From: Treponema sp. UBA3662
Lineage (GTDB): Bacteria > Spirochaetota > Spirochaetia > Treponematales > Treponemataceae
NCBI GenBank assembly: GCA_002373205.1
Contig: DFJV01000095.1
Span: forward strand, 1-10,008
DNA length: 10,008 nt
Direction: 5' to 3'
Of the stretch, positions 4,342-10,008 are shown piece by piece. Numbering within the stretch: position 1 is the first letter of the stretch; each line of letters opens with the position of its first letter. The translations under genes were made by a program, and so were the position numbers. Below the pieces are notes generated by a model. The model was not told the DNA's origin. It worked only from the letters and a program-made list of their open reading frames with translations, and made no database searches.

Positions 4342-7224
4342 ATGAAAATCAAAAATGCAAAGTTAAAAATTTTTGCCATTATTGCAGCCCTTGTAGCAGA
4401 AGCAACTCTTGTTTCCTGCAAGAAAGCACAGAATTTTAGCGAGCACAAGCTCAGCAACGGACTTACGGTTTTTACAGCAGAAAACCATGCGGTTCCACTT
4501 GTCTACATAGAAATAGCGGTAAAGGCAGGCGGCGTCACCCAGACAAAGGAGAACGCAGGCCTCTTCCACCTTTACGAGCACATGATGTTCAAGGGAAATT
4601 CCCTCTACCCGGATGCAGCTTCCGTACAGCGCGCACTCAGCGACATGGGCTGCACAAACTGGAACGGAACCACAGGCCTTAACTGCGTAAACTATTTTAT
4701 CACAGTTCCTTCTGACCAGCTGGAAACAGGACTTGCATTCTGGAACGCGGCAATCAGAAGCCCCCTCATGAAAGAGGATGAACTGGAAAAGGAAAAGAAA
4801 GTAGTCCTTTCAGAAATTCAGGGCGGACTTGCCGAACCGGGAACAATATTCAGCAACTACCTTATCTCAAACCTCTTCCCCGATGAACCCTACCGCCTTT
4901 CCCCTAGCGGCTCTGCAGACGTTGTAAAAGACGCAAGCGTTTTGCAGCTGCGCGCCCTGCAGAACAAATACTACATTCCCAAGAACGCAGCCCTCTTTGT
5001 TGGCGGAGACATAGACGAAAAGGAAGCCCTAAATCTAATAGAAAAAATCTGGGGCTCTTGGAGCAACAACGGAAACGAAGCACCGGCAGCAGGAAAGCAG
5101 CAAAGCATGACCCCATTTGCAAACACAAAATTTGCAGTCATGCCAAGCGACAGGGTTTCCCCTCAGATTGCAGAAATAGAAATAAACTTCCGCGGAGCAG
5201 ACGCAGACTTTGACAGGGAAGATTCCTACGCACTTGACTACATGCTCAACCTGCTGGACGACCCCGACGGAATATTCAAAAAGACGGTTGCAGAAAACCA
5301 GGAGCTTTGCATCCCGGACGTCCAGTACATTTCATCCGGCTACGGAACATCCCGCGCAGACAGCCTCATCTCATTCTCGGCAACAGTTCTTCAGCCGGAA
5401 AAGGAACTCCCAAAGCGCGCAAAGATTTTCATGGACCAGATTCTGGAAAAAGCAATTCCTGCATTTTTGAATGATGAAGAACTTTTTACGAACGTTACAA
5501 AACTAAAAGTAGAAAAATCTCTGGAAAACAACGACATCTGGGCAGCCCAAACCGCAACCGGACTTTTGCAGCAGATACGCTTCTGGTGGACGGTTACGGA
5601 CTCTGACTACTACAAAAGCTACAACAAAAAAGTTGGCAACACAAAAAAACAGGACGTGGAATCCGTAATCCAAAAATACATCATCGGAAAAAATCCTATC
5701 GTAACAATTCTTGTTAACCCGGAAATATACGAAAAGGCAAAGGATGAATTTGCAGCGGCAGGTTTTGAAACTGTGACTGCCCAAAACGCCTTCTGGTGGA
5801 ACAATCCAAAATATGCCCCTGATGCAGCCCTAATTGCAAAAGAAGAAAAAGATGCAGAAGAAAACTTCAAGCAAGACACGCAAATCTACAAGCCAACAAG
5901 CGACGGAAATGCGGACTACAGCATACAGGATGAACTTGAGGTAAAGCAATTTACCCTCAAGAACGGCATCCCTGTCTACTTTAAGAAGCAGGATTCTTCC
6001 CAAATCAATTCGGTTACAATTGCAGTACGCGGTGGAATTGCCCGCCTTACACCAGAAACATCCGGTTTGGAAGATTCACTCTTTACCATGATGGCTTCTT
6101 CTTCAAAAAAATACGACTACGCTGCCCACAACACATTGGAATTTGAAACGGACTCATCAATTCATTCATCAAGCACAAGACTTGGCAGCATGATAACCCT
6201 TACCGCCATAGACGAGCATCTCTTTGAAGCGCTCCCCTATCTGACTGACGGTTTCCTGCATCCATCATACGAGGACTTGGTCTACCAGAACCTAACCACT
6301 TCGCTAAGGCAGAAGATTCAGTCCATGCTAAATTCCCCGGAATCAATCCTAGGCTACGAAGCAAGCAAGGTCTTCTACAAGGGCCACCCCTACGAAACAA
6401 AGGTAGGCGTAAGACCAGAGTCTTTTGAAAACATCACGGTAGCCAACATGAAAAAGCTGCACAAAGAAATCATGGCACCGGAAAACATTTTTGTCGTAGC
6501 AGTAGGAAACGTAAATTCAGGCAAGCTGGTCTCCGAGCTGAACAAAACCCTCGGCCAGCTAAAAGCAACAGGCGGCAAGGTATACAAAATTCCGCAGATA
6601 GCGCCTGTCACAATAAAAGGCGAACCTGTAATCCTAACCCACCCAAGCGCAGCTGGTACAGGCTACGTCTCCCGCTTCTTTGCAACGCCTTCAATCACAA
6701 GCCCAGACTACCCGGCGGCACTGCTTGCTGCTTCCATGTATTCAACGGTAATGTTCAATGTTGTGCGCGAACACCACGGTGTCTGCTACACACCCGGAAG
6801 CTATTGTGGAAGCGGTTTTGCCCCAATCGGCGAAGAATACCTCTTTAAGCTTTCAAACCCAGAAAGCTTTGTATCCGCAATGGAAGAAGCAAGAAACTAC
6901 ATGCTAAAAGGCCAGCTCATTGAATCCCTTGATGACGACGGAAACTACATCTTTAGCAAAATAAGCGACAGGCTGCAGAGCTACAAGAACAAGTACATAA
7001 ATTCAACATACGGCTCTTCCGCAACCACAGGAAACATAGCTTCCACAATCGTCACCAACTTGCTCACCTACGACGACATCTTCCACGACCGCAAGACAGA
7101 CGCAGAAGTTATGGCCGTCAGCGAAGAAGACGTAATGAAGGCCTTTAAAAAATACTGGGTTGACGAACCAAGCCAGTGGTGGCTTATGGTTGGCCCGGAC
7201 ATGAAGGACAGAATTAAATTCTAA
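4342..7224 (+). CDS. M16 (insulinase/pitrilysin-type) zinc-protease lipoprotein
   Basis: From ATG 4342 the protein has 960 residues; ATG 4330 would add four. The signal peptide MKIKNAKLK plus a hydrophobic core ends in the lipobox L-V-S-C26, so the enzyme is probably lipid-anchored at the cell envelope. It is a double-length M16 protease. The N-terminal half carries the inverted zinc motif H76-L-Y-E79-H80, and the third ligand is probably E158 in VVLSEIQ, 77 residues on, as in pitrilysin. The C-terminal half (from about 530) repeats the fold without a zinc motif, reading GLEDSLFTMM where HxxEH would be. It keeps R809-EHHGVCY816, the conserved Arg and Tyr used for substrate binding. Members degrade peptides enclosed in a two-half chamber. 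The final codons R-I-K-F-stop are duplicated beyond the stop. It is transcribed alone and converges on the next gene. Confidence 0.93.
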   Translation: MKIKNAKLKIFAIIAALVAEATLVSCKKAQNFSEHKLSNGLTVFTAENHAVPLVYIEIAVKAGGVTQTKENAGLFHLYEHMMFKGNSLYPDAASVQRALSDMGCTNWNGTTGLNCVNYFITVPSDQLETGLAFWNAAIRSPLMKEDELEKEKKVVLSEIQGGLAEPGTIFSNYLISNLFPDEPYRLSPSGSADVVKDASVLQLRALQNKYYIPKNAALFVGGDIDEKEALNLIEKIWGSWSNNGNEAPAAGKQQSMTPFANTKFAVMPSDRVSPQIAEIEINFRGADADFDREDSYALDYMLNLLDDPDGIFKKTVAENQELCIPDVQYISSGYGTSRADSLISFSATVLQPEKELPKRAKIFMDQILEKAIPAFLNDEELFTNVTKLKVEKSLENNDIWAAQTATGLLQQIRFWWTVTDSDYYKSYNKKVGNTKKQDVESVIQKYIIGKNPIVTILVNPEIYEKAKDEFAAAGFETVTAQNAFWWNNPKYAPDAALIAKEEKDAEENFKQDTQIYKPTSDGNADYSIQDELEVKQFTLKNGIPVYFKKQDSSQINSVTIAVRGGIARLTPETSGLEDSLFTMMASSSKKYDYAAHNTLEFETDSSIHSSSTRLGSMITLTAIDEHLFEALPYLTDGFLHPSYEDLVYQNLTTSLRQKIQSMLNSPESILGYEASKVFYKGHPYETKVGVRPESFENITVANMKKLHKEIMAPENIFVVAVGNVNSGKLVSELNKTLGQLKATGGKVYKIPQIAPVTIKGEPVILTHPSAAGTGYVSRFFATPSITSPDYPAALLAASMYSTVMFNVVREHHGVCYTPGSYCGSGFAPIGEEYLFKLSNPESFVSAMEEARNYMLKGQLIESLDDDGNYIFSKISDRLQSYKNKYINSTYGSSATTGNIASTIVTNLLTYDDIFHDRKTDAEVMAVSEEDVMKAFKKYWVDEPSQWWLMVGPDMKDRIKF

Positions 7225-7256
7225 CGAATTAAATTCTAGCGGATTGAAATTCTATC
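7211..7256 (+). repeat. Three tandem 15-16-bp units spanning the M16 stop codon
   Basis: Units are at 7211-7225, 7226-7240 and a diverged 16-nt copy at 7241-7256. The first two differ by one base. Each contains the 11-bp near-palindrome GAATTAAATTC (third copy altered). Because 15 is a multiple of three, the second copy again reads R-I-K-F-stop in the M16 frame. The array fills the whole 27-bp gap between the convergent genes and enters the 3' end of the minus-strand gene. Confidence 0.8.
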
Positions 7257-8253
7257 GCGTCAAAACTCTTACAGACTTTTCCTCTTGCAAATATTCAAAC
7301 AAACCTTTCCTTAAGCGGGAAATGTTTGGGCAGGAGGATTTACTGTAGTCAATGAATGCGTCAAATTCGCACTGCAAAAGATACATTTCCCTAAGGCAGC
7401 CGGAATAATGGCGGGCAAGGGTGTATTCAGCGCACTGTGTATTCAGGAAAACAGAACATATCTTTTTTAATACGGCACGCGGAAGCTTTGTCCAAGTCAT
7501 AAAGGCAGGCTCCGGTTGAATGCCGTATTTTTTTAAAACAGCAAAACCTTCCCTAACTGAATCAATCATGCAGGAAATAAGGTCTGGCTTTGCGGCAAGC
7601 TCGTAATTGTCACCGTTGCAGCAAAACAAGGCATTAGCGGCAGAAGAAGAAATAACGGCATGGGTCTTTAGCCAGGCATCTGCATTGCGGGCAAAAGCCG
7701 CATCAAAACCGCAGCCACGCAAAAGCTCCAAAAGCATTTTTACGCGCTCCGTCTTTTTGTCGGAAAACTCACCGGCAACGGTAGGTCGGAACATTTTCTG
7801 GGCGTAATTTCCCATAAGATAATTAATGCCCTCGTCAGTTTCGTAACCGCCGGCGGAAATAGAGCAGAACATCATGCGGTCAATGCCAAGCAGTTTTTCC
7901 ACATCGTAAAAGCCCATAGCGGTATTTATCATAAAAACAATGTTGGTATTTTGAACAGAAACCAAATCAGAAAGCAGGGAATCAACCCGAAGCCTTTCAA
8001 CCGCAACCACAACAAAATCGTATTGGTCCAAGTCGCCAGCATCATCAACAACTTCTACATAAGCCGTCTCCGTCCACCCCGAAGCAGCGTTAATCAGCGT
8101 AATACCGCAGTCGCTTATCCACTTGGCCTTTTTCCCGCTCTCGCAAATTGTTACGGCTATGCCCTGCTCAGAAAGCTTACAGGCAAGTATCTGGCTTTCT
8201 ACATTTGTGCCGTAGATTAAAAATTTCAGCGCAGACTTATTTTCACCGCTCAT
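7252..8253 (-). CDS. Ketopantoate reductase-like (ApbA/PanE family) oxidoreductase
   Basis: The 333-residue protein resembles the 2-dehydropantoate 2-reductase family. An N-terminal Rossmann domain (about 9-165) starts KFLIYGTNVESQILACKLSEQ, followed by the expected acidic strand end TICES (35-39). The nucleotide loop reads G15-T-N17-V-E-S20 in place of GxGxxG, so cofactor binding may be altered. The helical C-terminal domain keeps W194-L-K196, the position of the catalytic Lys in PanE. The PanE signature with the substrate-binding Glu near the C-terminus is not present in its usual form; instead there is SGCLREMYLLQCEFDAF (284-300), like the EM-x-x-L variant of uncharacterised members. Thus the family is clear but pantoate synthesis is not. 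Start: GGCGGTGA (8264-8257 on the minus strand) is complementary to the 16S tail apart from one base. Confidence 0.8.
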   Translation of the reverse strand: MSGENKSALKFLIYGTNVESQILACKLSEQGIAVTICESGKKAKWISDCGITLINAASGWTETAYVEVVDDAGDLDQYDFVVVAVERLRVDSLLSDLVSVQNTNIVFMINTAMGFYDVEKLLGIDRMMFCSISAGGYETDEGINYLMGNYAQKMFRPTVAGEFSDKKTERVKMLLELLRGCGFDAAFARNADAWLKTHAVISSSAANALFCCNGDNYELAAKPDLISCMIDSVREGFAVLKKYGIQPEPAFMTWTKLPRAVLKKICSVFLNTQCAEYTLARHYSGCLREMYLLQCEFDAFIDYSKSSCPNISRLRKGLFEYLQEEKSVRVLTR

Positions 8254-8281
8254 CGTTCACCGCCACTTTTTTTATGCCCTT

Positions 8282-8310
8282 ATTCTAGCAAATAATATTT
8301 TCTTCCTCAA
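8282..8310 (-). promoter_or_regulatory. Predicted promoter of the ketopantoate reductase-like gene
   Basis: On the minus strand TTGAGG (8310-8305), a 17-bp spacer and TAGAAT (8287-8282) with TGC directly before it (8290-8288) give an extended -10 promoter. Transcription would start near 8275, leaving a leader of about 20 nt with the GGCGGTGA ribosome-binding site. GCTAGAATAAG is identical to the M16 promoter at 4285-4295. Confidence 0.55.
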
Positions 8311-8332
8311 TATACACAGAACTCGCCTTTTA

Positions 8333-8562
8333 CTATATATTTTTATGCAAAGCAATCGGAAAGCACCCTTCGGGTACACCGCATGCACTTGCTACGCTGT
8401 ATGTGTGAAGCGGAAGTCAAAGCCGGCTGAAAACCCGCATTGGAGCGGAACGAGCGCAGCGAGTTTAATTTCCTATTCCGCGACACCGCGGGTTTATCAG
8501 ACGGATTTGACTGGGAGCGGAACACAAAACTGCTTTCCATGTTCTATATAAAAAGTATATAG
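8333..8562. repeat. MITE-like palindromic element, about 230 bp
   Basis: The left end CTATATATTTTTAT (8333-8346) matches the reverse complement of the right end (8548-8562) except for one extra base. Further in, GGAAAGCA (8358-8365) pairs with TGCTTTCC (8531-8538). Nearer the centre, 8415-8438 and 8488-8512 form an imperfect inverted repeat of about 25 bp, containing AGTCAAA/TTTGACT and AAACCCGC/GCGGGTTT. The centre holds GCGGAA (8445-8450)/TTCCGC (8476-8481). The nested symmetry, higher GC and lack of a credible gene suggest a non-autonomous mobile element or a folded RNA. I find no convincing target-site duplication next to the ends. Confidence 0.5.
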
Positions 8563-8588
8563 ATTTTTATCCTACATCCCGCTATAAT
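8560..8588 (+). promoter_or_regulatory. Predicted promoter of the YczE-like gene, near-leaderless
   Basis: A perfect -10 TATAAT at 8583-8588 (context GCTATAAT) is followed by only 8 nt before ATG 8597, so the transcript would start at or within 2 nt of the start codon. The -35 region 17 bp upstream (TAGATT, 8560-8565) is weak, 3/6. No Shine-Dalgarno lies before the ATG (CTCTTTCC). The -35 overlaps the end of the palindromic element, so insertion there may have shaped this promoter. Confidence 0.5.
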
Positions 8589-8596
8589 CTCTTTCC

Positions 8597-9298
8597 ATGA
8601 AGAACAGCCTCAAAGAATTCAGCTTAAAAAAAATGATATTCCAGCCACAGTTTGCAAAGAAATTCTGCTGCATGTTTTTTGGAATTCTTTTTATGGGATT
8701 TTTCCTATCCTTCCTGATTAAGATAAACTGGGGAACAGACCCGGCCTCTTTCCACAACAAAACCATTTCACTGGCACTTGGGTGGACCTTTGGCAATTGG
8801 CAGCTTCTTTACAACACAATCTGCTTTGTAATAGTTCTACTTATTAACTGCAAGCTAATAGGCCTTGGCACATTTTTTAACTGGGTGCTAATCGGTTATA
8901 CCGCAGACTTTTTCTGCTGGCTTTGGGACAGAACAATTCCTGCCGCAATCTTTTCCACAAACGAATACCTTGCGATAAAGCTTACAATTTTTGTGCTTGC
9001 CCTTTTGCTCTTCGTAATAAGCGCAGCCTTCTACATGAACGCCCAGCTTGGACTTTCCCCCTATGATGCCCTTGCAAGAATTTTCTCTGAAGCTACGGAA
9101 AAGCACATGCCCCACTTTGCATCAAGAATCATTTACGACATGACAATCGTTGCAATTGGAGCAACGGTCGGCATTATATTTGAAGTTCCAATAAAAACAG
9201 CCCTGCCAGGCTCAATTGCAGTTGGACTTTTACTTGGCCCCGCAATTCAGCTGGTAGGAACTTTTGTAAACAAGCATATTTTAAAAATAGAGTCTTAA
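8597..9298 (+). CDS. YczE/YyaS/YitT-type integral membrane protein
   Basis: The 233-residue protein is an inner-membrane protein of the YczE/YyaS/YitT group (COG2364-like), whose transport or regulatory role is not established. Hydrophobic segments are at about 24-43, 68-86, 90-109, 126-148, 177-196 and 204-224, so five or six membrane spans. The family's short G-x-x-P motifs are seen as N-W-G46-T-D-P-A-S after the first span and L-G-L-S-P155-Y-D-A-L after the fourth, marking an internal duplication. The length is normal. The start at ATG 8597 keeps the basic, amphipathic N-terminus (KNSLKEFSLKK); it lacks a Shine-Dalgarno. It is transcribed alone, away from the ketopantoate reductase-like gene, and its stop overlaps the stop of the convergent glutamine synthetase gene. 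Confidence 0.8.
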   Translation: MKNSLKEFSLKKMIFQPQFAKKFCCMFFGILFMGFFLSFLIKINWGTDPASFHNKTISLALGWTFGNWQLLYNTICFVIVLLINCKLIGLGTFFNWVLIGYTADFFCWLWDRTIPAAIFSTNEYLAIKLTIFVLALLLFVISAAFYMNAQLGLSPYDALARIFSEATEKHMPHFASRIIYDMTIVAIGATVGIIFEVPIKTALPGSIAVGLLLGPAIQLVGTFVNKHILKIES

Positions 9299-10008
9299 AT
9301 CCTAAAAAGCAGGTCTTCATAGCTAGGATAAGGCTTGCAAGACTCTGCCAAGAGTGGCTCTATCTCGTCGGCAACGGCACGCGCTTTTGCCATAGCAGGA
9401 ATAACTTCATCCGCGTAGGCTCTGGCCTGTGCCATAAAATCCTCGTTCTGCTTTGCCCTGGCATGGCAGCTGCTCAAGTCCGCTTCCTTTTCCGCAAGCT
9501 CGTTCACAAGCGCATCCAGTTTTTCCAAAAGCTTTTCCTGAGCAAAAGCCCTTGCCCCTGGAACCAGAGCCTTAAGGTTTATGGCCGCACTGCTAACTTC
9601 GTTGATATACCTGAATGCACAAGGCAAAATGTCCTTGTTTATCATCTCAAGCATAGTCTCAACTTCTATGTTCAAAACCTTGCAGTATTTTTCAAGCTTT
9701 ATGTCGTAGTGGCTCTTCATCTCAACTTCGGTGTAAACGCCAAGGTCGGTAAAGAGCTTAATGTTCTTTTTGTCAAGATAATGTGCCACCGCATCGGGAA
9801 GGGTGCGCAGGTTCAAGAGCCCGCGCTTTTCTGCTTCTTTTACCCAGCTTGCATCGTAGCCATTGCCGTTAAATAGGATTCTCCAGTGGGCAGTAATCTC
9901 CCTCTTGATAAGGGCCTGCAATGCGCTGTTAAAGTCGGACGCTTTTTCCAATTCATCTGCAAACTGGCCAAGGGTAAAGGCAACAATGCTGTCCAAAGTA
10001 GTGTTTGG
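9295..10008 (-). CDS. glnN: Glutamine synthetase type III, C-terminal part (5' end outside window)
   Basis: The reading frame is open through the window edge; the 237 residues seen are the C-terminal third of a protein usually about 700 residues long. A TTG at 9996 is not a true start, since the in-frame residues before it (PNTTL) continue the family sequence. GSIII-specific blocks are visible: ITAHWRILFNGNGYDASWV, then EAEKRGLLNLRTLPDAVAHY, DLGVYTEVEMKSHYDIKLEKYCK, and EMINKDILPCAFRYINEV. After these the C-terminal helical region is rich in Ala, Glu and Lys. The enzyme makes glutamine from glutamate, ammonia and ATP in the cytoplasm, as a dodecamer unlike GSI. The ATP-grasp and metal sites lie upstream of the visible part and cannot be checked. 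The stop shares TTAA with the stop of the convergent membrane protein gene. Confidence 0.92.
   Translation of the reverse strand, partial: PNTTLDSIVAFTLGQFADELEKASDFNSALQALIKREITAHWRILFNGNGYDASWVKEAEKRGLLNLRTLPDAVAHYLDKKNIKLFTDLGVYTEVEMKSHYDIKLEKYCKVLNIEVETMLEMINKDILPCAFRYINEVSSAAINLKALVPGARAFAQEKLLEKLDALVNELAEKEADLSSCHARAKQNEDFMAQARAYADEVIPAMAKARAVADEIEPLLAESCKPYPSYEDLLFRI

Noticed and set aside
8345..8551. Open frames on both strands (68 and 65 codons) inside the palindromic element.
   Set aside because: Both lie within inverted-repeat arms and have no recognisable domain or ribosome-binding site. They are best explained as chance openings in GC-richer repeat DNA.
1..10008. Whether the window holds a defence system, prophage, CRISPR array, toxin-antitoxin pair or biosynthetic cluster.
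   Set aside because: No direct-repeat array with spacers, integrase, transposase, nuclease, tRNA-like sequence or paired small genes of these types was seen; the genes are ordinary metabolic and envelope genes.

Overview
The window is a chromosomal stretch of a low-to-moderate GC, Gram-negative-type bacterium. Two predicted lipoproteins with spirochaete-style lipoboxes (LFSGC, LVSC), a type III glutamine synthetase, a YczE-like membrane protein and AT-rich intergenic DNA with G/C-rich palindromes fit a host-associated Treponema or relative best. That assignment is inference from gene content only; no rRNA or other marker gene is present.

Layout. Positions 1-113 hold a palindromic G/C block and a promoter. 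Genes 114-1034 (secreted DUF4097-type beta-repeat protein) and 1058-1813 (acyl-ACP thioesterase) are 23 nt apart and probably co-transcribed. A 357-bp gap (1814-2170) is filled with hairpins, including a near-perfect 2050-2097 palindrome. A second tight cluster follows: lipoprotein 2171-2638, ArfB-type ribosome-rescue hydrolase 2647-3057 and an unrecognised single-span membrane protein 3070-3633, with gaps of 8 and 12 nt. Next come a nitroreductase-family flavoprotein (3736-4275), a rho-independent terminator and a large M16 (insulinase/pitrilysin-type) zinc-protease lipoprotein (start preferred at 4342, end 7224). Convergent to it is a ketopantoate-reductase-like protein (7252-8253, minus). 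A 343-bp divergent gap (8254-8596) contains two promoters around a roughly 230-bp element with inverted-repeat ends. A YczE/YitT-type membrane protein (8597-9298) then converges, with stop codons overlapping by 4 bp, on the 3' third of glutamine synthetase III (9295-10008, minus, cut by the window edge).

These are mostly housekeeping, envelope and metabolic genes with no evident shared pathway. I do not see a defence system, prophage, CRISPR array or secondary-metabolite cluster. The more interesting material lies between the genes: palindromic elements, a terminator whose upstream arm is overlapped by the next gene's predicted transcription start, two promoters placed so that the mRNA would be nearly leaderless, and a 15-bp in-frame tandem triplication that copies the M16 gene's last codons and stop.
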